A stretch of 64,000 nucleotides of DNA from contig OY365810.1 in the NCBI GenBank assembly GCA_959347315.1, positions 32,583,150 to 32,647,149 of the forward strand, read 5' to 3'. The notes under the pieces were generated by a model, which was given only the letters and a program-made list of their open reading frames with translations, ran no database searches and was not told the DNA's origin. The translations under genes and the position numbers were made by a program. Source of the DNA: Bimastos eiseni. Its lineage: Eukaryota; Annelida; Clitellata; Crassiclitellata; Lumbricidae. Below, one piece after another: positions 1-10,625 of this stretch; position 1 is the first letter of the stretch, and each line of letters starts with the position of its first letter.

Positions 1-1527
1 CAAAATATGCAAGTAAATAACTTGACAAGACAATATTATCAATTACTAGGATAAATAACTAATATTCTGTCTTTGCCTGATATTGAGATGCTCTAAATTC
101 AAAATAAGCTGCTTAAAAGAATCCCTAGGAACGATATTAAGGCTGTAGCCAAATTGTGCTTAACATAGCTACTTGCATGGCCATTGTGCCACATATGCCA
201 TATGCCATTACAGAACAGGAATTGTTAAGGTACATTGAAAATGAGATTCAAATTTGAAATGCCAATATATTTAGATGTAGTGCAAATGGATCACTTACTT
301 AATGACAACACCATCATTACCGTATTTCTGGCGATAGGCTATACACAACACATTCCACAAGCAGTGGCACCCACTGGCAATTTCTTAAACCTATTACGTA
401 TGGTTTTGGGACTTGCCAACGAGATATCGACATTAAGAAGGAGGTATCATGCTCTGAGTTTCAGAAAGAATAGAGACATCATGACCTAAGACTGAAATGA
501 GACCAAGATATTGGCTAATCATTTGAAGACAAGACCAATTTAAGATAACAAGTACATCTAAAGACAACATTGACAGCATGGTGACATGACCGAGACTACA
601 TAATCATTATAAAATAATACAATTAAATTTCAGACAGAAGGCAAAACAATGAACTTCAAACCATCAATGTTAAAGCAAACAGAGTCAAATTAAAAAAACT
701 TGCATGCAGCAATGTATTCACAGAGTTTAAACAAAAATAAATACAACTGTCACAAACTTTGTTACATTTACGGTATGATAAATTCACAAAACAGGACCAG
801 TAATCTCAAGAGATCGAGCATCAAAAGGTTGACAAAGATAAGAAAATTAACACAGAAAATTACTTCACACAAGTTTAATAGTGCAAATGTTCGATATTTA
901 AATCCCACTGCAATTCCTTAATCTACCTATCCTTTAAACGTAAGTCTGAAACTTGTTAAACACTGTCATTTTCCACAGCGGTTAATTTGGAATAAAGTCT
1001 TCAGTGCACAATACTTGAATCAAAGAAAAACATGTTGTAACAAGTCTCATAACTCATCGACATACTTGGAAATTGAACAAGGGAAACAACAATAAGATGC
1101 CTGCATCTGGCCATAAGAAGGATCATAGCAATGTCATCATGGAACCATAAGGAAACTTGTTGAAATTGTTGCCTAAAAATTAGTTTCTAATTTGATGCAT
1201 GCTCAAGAGGAAATCAGTGCACAAAACTAAAGTGTGCTTTGCTTAATCCATTAAAAAAGCAAGCTTGTAAAAGAAAATGCAGAGCAAGTAGCAACTGAAT
1301 TTAAAACTTGACAAATTTAACACAGAGAGAAGACCTGAATAAAGTTAAACTCGAAGACACTTGCAAGGCAGGTCAAGCAAATACAAAACTTGATAATTTT
1401 AAAGAAGCGTATATACTGTTGTCATTTTCTTAAAGCATTTCCGGAAGAGAGACGAGACAGCAGCGAAAGACTTTCCAGAAGTACAGTTAAGCCGTGACAA
1501 GAGGACGAGGCAACACAAACAGCCTAC
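1..1527. other. AT-rich non-coding stretch, probably intron
   Basis: No convincing exon or element was found here. The segment lies downstream (minus strand) of the RRM exon at 1528-1631, whose donor GTAGGC points into it, so it is most simply the intron of that gene. The small open frames present have no recognisable motif. Confidence 0.4.
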
Positions 1528-1631
1528 CTATTGTGAACTTCTTCAGTGTGCCATATTCACTAAGCAGCTGCTCTATTCCATCTTTCGTGTACGGGTTCGG
1601 CAAATTGTGGATCTCGAGACGATTACTGGGT
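1528..1631 (-). CDS. Exon encoding an RRM-like segment of an unrecognised RNA-binding protein
   Basis: The 104-base exon has an acceptor ending GTGACAG and a donor ATAG|GTAGGC. It gives 34 complete codons with one split base on each side. The translation contains RLEIHNLPNPYTKDG and LLSEYGTLKKF. This matches the beta1-alpha1-beta2 pattern of an RNA recognition motif: an RNP2-like hydrophobic strand, the 'NLP' turn, an 'E.LLS.YG' helix and a second strand. The preceding exon at 2455-2524 ends in the phase this exon needs. The rest of the RRM, including RNP1, must lie in a later exon, probably beyond the left edge. RRMs bind single-stranded RNA; which RRM protein this is I cannot say. Confidence 0.6.
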
Positions 1632-2454
1632 CTGTCACCAGAGGGACACAAGGCACATTTTAAAATGCATCACATACAAAAACGATTTAACAACAAATCA
1701 AAGACATTTTGAACATGAAAGCAGTAGCTAATAAAATAAATGAATAAATAAAATTAGGAGAGGAAATTTGACAAAAACTGAAAATTAGAAAATAGACAAA
1801 TAAACTTTCATTTTACAAGCTTAGACTAGTAATGAAACTGAACATAATTATCAAGAACTAAGATTCAGGAATCACTTGTGAAAACCCAGTCCACAATCTT
1901 GATATATATATATATGAAAAATGCAGACACAGTAAAACCAATTTAAATAAATAGACCACGAAAATAAACAAAATTTACAACTCAGACATTATAAGATGTA
2001 GTGCTAGCATAATCATGCAGAAACAACAACACAAAAACACAATGCTCCTGAGATGTGCAAAATTTATTTTCAGTATTTGCACCAGAATACATAGTTCAAA
2101 GACGTTTCATAACATACACACCACAGGCAACACCAGAACTAACAAATTTTTGCAACAAGTGCAATTTTATGGTAAAACAAACAACAGGAAAAAAATTTTA
2201 AATTGAACATACAAAAGATAAGGATCTCCAAAGAAATAGTGTGGGATATCCTTAACAAAATGTCCTCAACATATTACATTAATTTCACAGGTCCACAACT
2301 TTTTCGACACATGTTTTGAGGAACTTGTAATCTCCCCCAAAACAAAATAACCAATGCTACACAACAGGTACTCTATCTAAAAAACACATGTGTCATGCTG
2401 AACTTTTACTGGTTACAGGACTTGACACACATCAATTACCATAAAAATATCTAC

Positions 2455-2524
2455 CTGCGTCTGTTGGTGGCAGTTGAGTCTTGCTGCATCAAAGCACCCA
2501 TAGTTTCCAACCCCTGATTGAATC
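2455..2524 (-). CDS. Exon upstream of the RRM exon, Gln-rich segment
   Basis: The 70-base exon lies between acceptor TTTTAAG and donor CGCAG|GTAGAT. Read in the phase required by the next exon it is open for 22 codons and includes FNQGLETMGALMQQ and TATNRR. It ends with two bases (AG) of an arginine codon completed by the first base of the exon at 1631. That phase match and the good splice sites are the main evidence. No domain is recognised. The upstream exon was not found; an ATG with good context at 4280-4282 does not obviously connect. Confidence 0.5.
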
Positions 2525-2770
2525 CTTAAAACAAAGCATAAAATTACAAACCTGAGGCAATCAAACACGAGGATTTTGTATGTTCCAAAAATGAATATGC
2601 ATTCTGATCTACAGTGGCTATCAACATGGTACAGTCGGTACCATTAAATATTTGCTTAATTCATTTCTTTACTATACATGACAGTTATAGTATCAGATAC
2701 TAGCATGAGTAAAAGACCTATTCAACAAATATAAATGTCAAATCAGGTCACATGCACTGCTGATTCGAGT

Positions 2771-2816
2771 GGCGCTATATAAAGCTTGATTACATTACAT
2801 TACATAGTAGTTATGC
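2771..2816 (+). repeat. SINE/LINE 3' tail fragment (GGCGCTATATAAA type)
   Basis: The motif GTGGCGCTATATAAAG is followed by short ATTAC repeats. The same GCGCTATATAAA/ATCAA signature recurs near 9887, 23709, 30222 and 33083, the last at the end of a LINE reverse-transcriptase fragment. This is therefore the 3' end of a retroelement, with the body too decayed to classify. Confidence 0.5.
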
Positions 2817-2914
2817 ATTATTGACAGAAATGGCAGCTATGTGATGCTATCAGTGTTTGCATTTGCTCTTGATTAAACTTAGTCATGATTCAAACACTGT
2901 TCATACTCTACCAA

Positions 2915-3900
2915 TAGGGTTACCACATGTCCCGGATTGGCCGAGACTGTCCCGGATTGGGCGGAACTGTCCCGGGAATGATCAAATGTCACATGCACAT
3001 CCTTTCCAGGACAATGAAAATGTCCTGGAATGATCCTTTCTATAATTAAATACATAGAATTTAATATGTGGAAAGTCCAAGGGGCAATCGATAGAGGAGC
3101 ATGAGGCGGATGAAGGTGAGTGATTGTAATGATGGTGGAGGAACTGAAGGTGGAGGAACTGAAGAAGTGTGAAATTCAAGAGGAAGATCGCTTCACAGAT
3201 GTGGTGCAACTGGGTGTTGAATATGGCTCAGTTGGAGAAGTTGAGGTGAGAAGTGACCGAGGGTCGAGAAGGACCGAGATAGAAGGATGATCGGTTAGAG
3301 TAGTCGCCTGGATGGTTAAGAGTTCGCAAAGATATTTCAACTGGGAGTATTGTAGCAAGTTGTAGGTTGGGGATGTGATTTTGAAGTGGATTCGTTCTGG
3401 GATTTGCAGCCGATGGAATGATGAAGATAGTGGAAGACTGGACGTCATATGATGCTTGGCATTCTGGTGACAACTCTGCTAGCGAGTGTCGGATTAAGTT
3501 GCAGGTCGAGGAAAAGTATAGTCGAGAAAAAGCGAATTGCAGTAGTTGGGCTTCGAGTAGACAATGGAGGTAGCAATTGTGGAGACAGTTTTGTAAATCT
3601 CTGTACAATGTTGTACATCAAGAAAATATGCCTATGTACATTATGGCCTAAAATATGGTTACGTAGTGCCGCACTCTGCCAATATTTGCACAGATTTTGC
3701 ATTTATTAAATCGAGTCCTTCATGAACCTGGATTTCCTCATTTTAAAAGCCACAGATAAAATGCTCAACAATATATTTCAGTCGAGGTAGTGCATATGCA
3801 TAGTGCTCTTCCAGATGACCCCAGCTACTGATTTTTTTATTTTAACTAGATTAGATGTACAGGTGTCCCAGAATAGCAGAAAAGAATTGTGGTCACCCTA
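2915..3900. mobile_element. MITE-like element with TAGGGTNACCACA inverted ends
   Basis: The left end reads TAGGGTTACCACATGTCCCGG and the right end, reverse-complemented, reads TAGGGTGACCACA. The flanks ACCAA and ACCAA match over five bases, compatible with a decayed 8-bp duplication. The left subterminal zone repeats the motif TGTCCCGG. The interior is more GC-rich than its surroundings and has overlapping open frames on both strands (3176-3709), but none resembles a transposase I know. Probably a non-autonomous hAT-like element. Confidence 0.55.
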
Positions 3901-5316
3901 ATGACCAAATTTTGACATTTTTTGTGATGAAAGTCATTCAGACAATGCATTGTTTATGCACATCACATGCACAATTGACTTCTAAATATATCACATCTTG
4001 TTGCAAAGCGTGAATTTGCATAACATATTAAGTGTTTTGTACTTGCATACGATCTTCTTATGCATACAACACGACTGACGATAATGCTAATTCCGAAACC
4101 AGCCATTACACTGTCACATTTTGGCGCATTGCGGTATTACATTAGAAGTCATTAAAAAATAGTTATAATGTACTAGTCTCTACGATGGTCTAATGCTGTC
4201 CATCAAAACTGAAAAAATATGCAATCTGTGTCAAATACGCCACTTTGTCATAGCCCACGCGGCCAACCGAACCACCGGCCATTTTGTGGTCCCAGTGTAT
4301 CATGGCGTTCTTTCCGTAGCTAACTTTCAACGCATTTGTAATAAAATTTCTCCACACTGACACTGCTTATCAGTCTAACAGAATGCCAGACCGGAGCAGG
4401 GTGTCTTTTAGAAGCCTCTTACCGTTCATTTGGATGATATTTTCAAGAAGCAATTGGAACAGAAATTAAAATGTCGGCGGTAGCACGCGTTCAGCAACGG
4501 GAGAAGAATAACTGCTAACCCTGTTAAAAAGACAAAGCCTATCTCCCATTTTCAGCACGCTACTTCTTGAGGAACATAGTCCAACGATATCGTTCTCAAG
4601 AAGCACATGAAAATGTATTGTACTAGTATGAACACTTACCCGTTATCAGATTATTATTACGGGACTATTTCGGCAGCGGATTCGTTTCGGTCTTAGTAAA
4701 TTCGACCACAAGGCTGTTCTCGCCACGGAACGGTTCTTACAAGCAGTTGTCTACACTAATTGAGAACAGGGATGGTCAGGTTCAATCACACGCCTTTCTC
4801 ATTAACGTTTCTTCAATCAATGGTTAAATGGATTTTGCGCATTAACCCATTTATACGCTCTGTCTTTTCGTCCAGTGAAAGGTCAATTTTGGTTACTAAT
4901 GCTGCTGGACAACATGTGTTCTGACTGTGTATATATGCTGTGACACCTTTGCCATCAATGGAGTAGACGGGTCTTGGATCCGTTCGCGCCTACGACACGT
5001 GTGTGTTTCATTGTTTTCCAACCTCAGAAAACATACGTGGACCAGTAAAACACAATAAACTTTTCAGTTCCGTCGCAGATGACAAGTCTTGTGGTGCTTA
5101 AAGCTGCTTAGAGCTATCCTCAACATTTACCAAGTTCGTCTCGCGTCTTGTCGCCCCACTTAGTCTAGTAGCGCGTGCAGCGGGAGGTTAAGACTTCAAA
5201 AGAAGTAGCGCAAACGAAACGTTAAAACAATTATTGATTGACAACAGAGAAATTCAGACTATCTCGCTTGTAGTGATGTGGTTGGCCTGAGATTACGTCA
5301 TTGATCATATGGCGGA
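3901..5316. other. Unannotated stretch with a small CpG-containing patch
   Basis: No exon can be supported. Around 4240-4300 there is a CpG-containing patch with a minus-strand ATG in good context (AAAATGGCC, 4280-4282), open for about 30 codons. No donor in it gives the phase needed by the exon at 2455-2524, so it is noted only as a possible start region. Confidence 0.3.
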
Positions 5317-5324
5317 TTAATTAT

Positions 5325-6102
5325 CAGTGATGTATGGTCTCGAGACAGTTTTTTTGTGTCTCGGTCTGGGAAGCCTGGTGTTTCGGTCTCGGTTTCGAGA
5401 TAATTGTCTCGAATTTTTAGAAACTGTCTTGAAGTGAAAGTCTTGTTCTGTCTGGAACAAGCAGTCTCGATGAGTTTCGCGTCAACTGTCTTAAAATCTT
5501 GCGCTAGAAACTGAAACCGCAATCTACGAGAAATGGTTATTCTGGTTAATGCGCCAGTCACATGATACTAAAATCTACTCAATTATCTTAAAGTGGAAAA
5601 ATGTCTGACAGAGAACCTGAAATTGTGAAGTTTCCTTTTACGCAATTTGAAGTTATTAACAAACAATATTGCCGTGCCGTTGGTTATTGATGCAAAACTA
5701 CCATAACCGAAACTTTGAGTTTCTCAGTGTGAGTAAGGATATGCGCAACTTTTTAATTTCTTTTGGTATTAGGTATCGAATTTACTCGTTTATAATCGTC
5801 TAAAAGATTTTAGACATGTCTGAAAAGGTTTTCTTTATGTTATACAGAAGATATGCCGACGAATAGATATCGAAAAAGATAAAACGCGGCAATATAAAAA
5901 CGTTCTCAGGAATTGGTACTACATACAGCATAAGTTTCAAATTGAAATCGCACATGAACATTACTCCCAAAAACTGATACTTTAGTATTTCACAGTATTT
6001 TATATAAGATCACTTGTCTTTTACCGTCTCGTACTGTCTTGAGCCGAGTGTCTGGGTCTCGGCACCTCACTGTCTCGTCTTGGAGTCTTGCATACATCAC
6101 TG
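5325..6102. mobile_element. hAT-type MITE with GTCTCGG/GAGACC subterminal repeats (copy A)
   Basis: The 778-bp element has inverted ends CAGTGATGTATG on both sides. It is flanked by TTAATTAT (5317-5324) and TTAATTAG (6103-6110), an 8-bp target duplication with one mismatch, as for hAT elements. Both subterminal regions are rich in GTCTCGG and its complement. No transposase is encoded. A second copy, inverted, lies at 19822-20576 and matches over most of the interior, for example around AAAATGTCTGA..GAACCTGAAATTGTG. Confidence 0.8.
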
Positions 6103-6423
6103 TTAATTAGTAACTTTTCAGCGAAGGAGAAGCACAGCTCCGAATCATGAGGTCGAAGCTGACTTACATTGCTTGGTAATGGCGCAATAAATATTGACCG
6201 GTGTATCCGCGCGCAGCTTGAACCGTAGAATCCCTGCATTGTTTGATTCCCTGCATGATGGATGATATTCATTTTTTATGTAATTATTACCATAAGTCAT
6301 ACCACATCGTGGGTTACAAGGAAATGTATTATGCTTATTATCTAGGCATTAATTAGAATGTCATTCGATCTGTCTTTAGCGGACATTTGATATTCTGGTA
6401 CAAAATTCTAGACATGTAGGGGC

Positions 6424-6980
6424 CTAGCCGTTTAGTTTTAATTGTCCTTTCTGTACGACGGTACTATGGAGTCTGGAGTGCAAACGCTCAAGACTTAGTT
6501 CTTGTTGATCCGATGCATTCGCATATTCCATCCAGGCGGGAAGCTTACAATTAGCGAGATACTGAACATTAGTCTCTGCAACTACATTTAGCCCACCACA
6601 TGTTAAGAATAGGTATAGGGACCACAAGCGAGTCCTTAGCACGCGCAGTGCTGGAAGCGGCGCTGAACTGGCGAAGATTATTTCCTTCACGTGGGCAATC
6701 ACGCTGAGATTTTCTCCAATGGTGACTCCAAGGATTTCAGTGTCTACGCTAGTCACTTGTTATCCGATCGTTTAAATACCAGCACATATCAGGATTTGGA
6801 ATAGCTGACCCTGGTGTTATATTTGTAGCCCACATCGAAACAGCCTGAAGCTCGATCTTTCTCTAGTCTAGATGACGAACCGACCAATTAGATAATTATA
6901 TATGCATATTTTGTCCTCACATTCAATGACCTGTTTGGGCTTTAGGTCAGTGTCAATAGAGTAGAAGGATGACCCAGGAC
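6424..6980 (-). pseudogene. Decayed non-LTR retrotransposon reverse-transcriptase C-terminal fragment
   Basis: The minus-strand frame 6424-6756 contains EILGVTIGENLSVIAHVKEI followed by a leucine-rich stretch and WMEYANAS. This matches the thumb region after the RT core of LINEs, where 'K.LGV.I...L.W..HV..I' and 'P.LEYA...W' are hallmarks. Short remnants continue upstream to about 6980 in other frames. No endonuclease or catalytic motif is present, so it is a dead fragment. Confidence 0.6.
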
Positions 6981-7609
6981 AACAATCACGTTCATTTGCA
7001 CGAAATTGATGACATCGATAAACTTAAACATGGTCCTGATAGATCTATGTATGCTTTGTGCATGTATATTCCTATAAACATGCGGTATGCATGTGCAGGA
7101 AAAATTTAGAAATTCACGGAAAACAAGTTCAAAATAGTGTATATCAACATTTTTAAGTGCAAGATTTTATAATTGTGCCTTGATGTTGTAAGTTATATGG
7201 GATCAAGGAACCTTATCTGTGATGTGTTGCAGTTCGGCAAGCTTTATACCAATTCTGGAAACATTCCAGTACTGAACCAACTTTAGATTTGTCATCTTCA
7301 TCTGTTGTCTTCTCCTAATTCCGTGTTACAGCGCATGTTTTCTACTATGGATTTAAAAGTTCAAGTTTGTCTGCCAAAAAGTTGCACAACATAGGCAATC
7401 ATAAAATGTAGCTCATTACTGGGAACACCATGATGTATTGATCCATCCCTTTAAAAATTGTCACTTTATTTGTCAGCTGTCCTGTAACTTATATTTTCTG
7501 AACATTGAGTCGCTTTTAAACAATTTGTGGTTTAATAGCCAAATTCGCATAAACGAGGCAATACAACGAATTAAACCAAATTAGTTATCATTTGATTTTC
7601 TGAACTATT
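6981..7609. other. Unannotated AT-rich stretch
   Basis: No exon, repeat border or RNA gene could be supported here. Confidence 0.3.
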
Positions 7610-7731
7610 TTAAATGTAATGATCAAGTTGGATTTTCTGTTGAATGGCATAGTCCAAGCTTAATTCAGTTATTTCGTGTAACACATCATTGGCAGCTCCT
7701 TCAACCACGGTCTTGGCCCTCTTGGGTCTGG
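7610..7731 (-). CDS. Possible terminal coding exon of an unrecognised gene
   Basis: After an AACAAAG acceptor the minus strand is open for 39 codons to a TAA at 7610-7612. The peptide starts RPKRAKTVVEGAAND and ends QQKIQLDHYI, with a basic start resembling a nuclear localisation signal and a helical, charged C-terminus. The composition looks like real protein, unlike most short frames here. No upstream exon with matching phase was found, and RPL41 lies just upstream on the same strand. The call rests on composition and splice context alone. Confidence 0.3.
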
Positions 7732-8740
7732 CTTTGTTATCCAACAGAAAACCGTATACCGTTATCATGACATAAATTGCTCAAAAATTGCCCAATATTC
7801 TTTGGCAGATTTTCATTTGATGTTGCCTTTATTTACAGAAATGGTTCACAGATCTAGGGCTTTATTGTAGAACCATGTAAAAATATGAAATTTTAACATG
7901 TATACAGCCAGCAATGGTCAGATAAAAAGCAAATGGCAAACTTGAAGACACTCTGCAGTCAATTCTTTAGGATATCAGGGACAGCATAGCAAGTTCTCTA
8001 TCTAAAGACAAAGAAGCACAGCAGATAACTGGACGCAAAACAGCTAATCAAAGAAAGATGGGCATAAATGTCTAGCAAAATTTTTAAACAATTTGTGCCA
8101 ATTGGTAACACCTAGCATACAACAATTGTATGCTTAACACCATTTGAAAACCACTGATTTCGATGACTCAACATGCTGACCCAGGTAACAGCAATTAAGT
8201 AAGTAAAATAAAGCAATGTAAATAATGAAACTGAAGTAATGCTCTGGCTCCAGATTCGTCCAATCAACTTTGGTCTAAATCAAACTCAGAGTGACGACTG
8301 ACAGTGCAACGCCTTCTGGTAGGAGAGTGAAAAAGACAAGAGATTGATTGTTTGCCTTAACTGAAAAGTCCTGTCACTTAATAAATTTTTAATAATTAAC
8401 CAATTCAAGAGAATTCATTAAAAATTTATAATTGGCCTTTGCCGAGTTAATTGTTCGAATAAACTTTTCCAACAACATACTATTAAAGAGCTCTGAATAG
8501 AAACAAACTGATGTATCATCAAATACATAAGTTCTATTTTACACGCAGCAGTCACAGGCTTTGTTCTGCTGTTGCCTTGTTGTTCAAGTTCTTCCAACAA
8601 GCTGTCCATTCACGAACGTCAACTTTAACAAAGCCTCGTTGCCCACGTTTTTCCAAGCGCGATGTTGTTACACAGCAGGTTGACTGACATCTGGCTACTG
8701 AGAAAGAGGACTATGCTCAAGATGATCCTCTTGCCAAGAT

Positions 8741-8750
8741 CTACTTAGAC
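8741..8750 (-). CDS. RPL41: RPL41 last coding exon segment (RSK-stop)
   Basis: The acceptor ATGCTTTAG is followed by G TCT AAG TAG. The G completes the split AG|G arginine codon, then Ser, Lys, stop. The 3' UTR continues toward lower coordinates; its end was not fixed, though an ATTAAA-like signal occurs near 8390. Confidence 0.9.
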
Positions 8751-10612
8751 CTAAAGCATACAAAATATTTTTACTTGCTATTAATGTCTAAAATGTAACA
8801 TTACAAGTGCACAACTGTCATAAATTGTTCAAATATTATTTCAAATTGCCAAACAGAATACACAATAAATGCAATTCAACAGTGCAGGCCAACTTAAGCC
8901 TTCACTTACAAACAATATTACGTAGCTTCTAGACAAACTCAACAGCAGCCATGGAAAATTACATCAATGTATCAGACTTGCTGAGCAAAATATTAGTCGC
9001 AACCGTCCAAGTTTCCACAGCAAACCACAGAAATTCTGAGCACCTCTGACGAGTTTCTTTTGAAGAGACGAGACATAAATCTGATTATAATTGCAGCTAC
9101 CCAGCAAGATACCATTGAGCCTTTACCAGGCAAAAATTAAACGACGAACTGCATTGATTTCCCAAGTGTTTTAGTGCGATTATATAATTAAGATAAAATA
9201 CTAAAATAGTGTAACTTCGTTAGGCCTATATTAATTATTTGCAACTTGTGCCCTTAGATTAATGGCAGATTCCTACCAAAATACTGGTGTTGAAAATGAA
9301 TAAACTGGTTATTAGCCTTAATTTAAATAGTTTTTGTGATAGTCCACGTCTTTTGATCCCTTGGATGCAAAAGACATTTACCTTGCTCGCATCTTTCGCC
9401 TCTTGCGCTTCAGCCTTCGCATCCTCTTCTTTCGCCACTAAAAATTCACAAGACAGCTTGCTGTTAAACACTAAAACATATTCTGCATAGAAGGATTTCA
9501 ATACATTCTGTCTTTATTTAGGTCATAGCAGATCTTATCCACAAGAGCCTTTAGTGTGGTTGGCTTAAATGGTCAGATCAATAACCTCAAAGTTGTGCTC
9601 ACTTTGTGCATTGTAAACAGAACCCTTTCAAGACTTGAACTATCACAAGCTAAATTGTCTAGATTTTACAGTTCACCACAAACTTACACAATGCTGTCCT
9701 TTCACGCAATAAAACCGATTCATTTGTAGTGAATTTATTTTCTATATTTTAATTGACTTTGACCTAATACATGTCTCCATCTCCCACCTAAGAACTCCTC
9801 ATCTTCAGTTTATGCCTCTCTTAAAACTGTCCTTTTTGGCTGAGGGTTAGGCAGGGAGCACCTCTGATTAGATATCTTGAAGGGGCGCTATATCAATTAT
9901 TTAAGATTGATTGACGTCTCTCCTAGCTATAATGAAGCTACAATACACAGAGTATCTCAGTTCCTGTAAATTTGCATCTAGGATTTTTAGCATATTTTAG
10001 ATTATGCTTATATAAAACACAAATCCAACTTCATTGAATATTTATTTCAGATGCATTATTATAGTATTAACATAATATTAGTGAAGCTTAAAATAATGAT
10101 AATCATAATATAATGCTGATAGACACCTAGTTTTATTAACACGCTAAATAAACTTGGGTGACAACAATAATTAAATAAAACCACAATTCAAGAGGCGACA
10201 CTAAAAACAACGCTAATGCATGAGCAGTACTAATGACTAAAATGCATGACAAAACTACAGTAAAAGCAACAAAAAGAGCTCTCAACATATTCTGTTTCTT
10301 AATTAAACATTTCATCACAATTAGCGAGACATGTTTTTGTGACTTGCAACTGAAGGGTCGCAGGTTCGAACCCACCTCAAGTCACTGCGTAGCGATCTTG
10401 GACAAGTTGCTCACCCATAATTGTTTGTGAGGAAGGCAACGGGAAACTCGTCTCATTCCCGGGTGGCGTAAAGCCAACACACCTGCCTTCGGGCAGAGAA
10501 CTCAATTTACAGTTGGGTAAATATAAGTATAGCTAAATTTTGGCAATTGTTTACTGGTGTTGTTAGTTTATATAAATTCATGAAAACCTTATCAACATAC
10601 CTTAGCTCTCAT
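8741..10612 (-). CDS. RPL41: Ribosomal protein eL41 (RPL41), three coding exons, complete
   Basis: The exons are 10601-10612 (ATG AGA GCT AAG, MRAK), 9382-9437 (WRKKRMRRLKRKRRKMRA plus AG) and 8741-8750 (G TCT AAG TAG, completing RSK and stop). They total 78 bases, which is 25 codons plus stop and the known length of eL41, and the protein matches the near-invariant sequence. Junctions are AAG|GTATGT, AAG|GTAAAT and acceptors TTTTTAG and TGCTTTAG. eL41 is a tiny, very basic helix of the large ribosomal subunit that reaches the inter-subunit bridge. Splitting after MRAK and inside the penultimate Arg codon resembles the vertebrate gene as I recall it. A SINE lies in the intron between exons 10601 and 9437. 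The gene looks intact and functional because introns are retained and no codon is broken. Confidence 0.93.
9382..9437 (-). CDS. RPL41: RPL41 middle exon (basic helix)
   Basis: The 56-base exon encodes 18 residues, WRKKRMRRLKRKRRKMRA, then the first two bases of an Arg codon. Another frame of the same exon reads as an Ala/Glu-rich peptide (AKEEDAKAEAQEAK), which is a shadow. Acceptor AATTTTTAG, donor AG|GTAAATG. Confidence 0.93.
9845..9915 (+). repeat. Retroelement 3' tail with GATTGATTGA end
   Basis: AGATATCTTGAAGGGGCGCTATATCAATTATT ends in a GATTGATTGA repeat (only short pieces: GGGGCGCTATATCAA, GATTGATTGA). It closely matches 30195-30250 (AGATATCTTTAAG, GGCGCTATATCAAG, GATTGATTGA). This is the common tail of a SINE or LINE family. 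Confidence 0.55.
10340..10505 (+). mobile_element. tRNA-related SINE fragment in RPL41 intron
   Basis: A perfect RNA polymerase III B-box, GGTTCGAACCC, lies at 10363-10373 and is followed by a SINE-like body (GTCACTGCGTAGCGATCTTG, GACAAGTTGCTC). The A-box half is missing or decayed, so it is probably 5' truncated. The body resembles the 'CACTGTGTAGGGACCTTGAGCAAGTCC' module of the other SINEs in the window only partly, so it may be a different subfamily. Confidence 0.55.
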
Positions 10613-10625
10613 TTTCTCACACAAA
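10601..10625 (-). CDS. RPL41: RPL41 first coding exon with 13 bases of 5' UTR
   Basis: The acceptor CATTTTTTTCAG is followed by TTTGTGTGAGAAA and then ATG AGA GCT AAG|GTATGT. The good acceptor shows a further non-coding exon upstream, as expected for a ribosomal protein gene. Only 10601-10612 are coding (MRAK). Confidence 0.88.

Noticed and set aside
4193..4300. Start exon MAGGSVGR... on the minus strand
   Set aside because: Good ATG context but no donor in the phase needed by exon 2455-2524; kept only as a note.
8418..8609. 63-codon minus frame MDSLLEELEQQG
   Set aside because: Lies in the RPL41 3' UTR region, no homology or splice context.
9259..9501. 80-codon minus frame with KEEDAKAEAQEAKD
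   Set aside because: Frame-shifted shadow of the RPL41 middle exon; the RPL41 frame gives the known basic protein.
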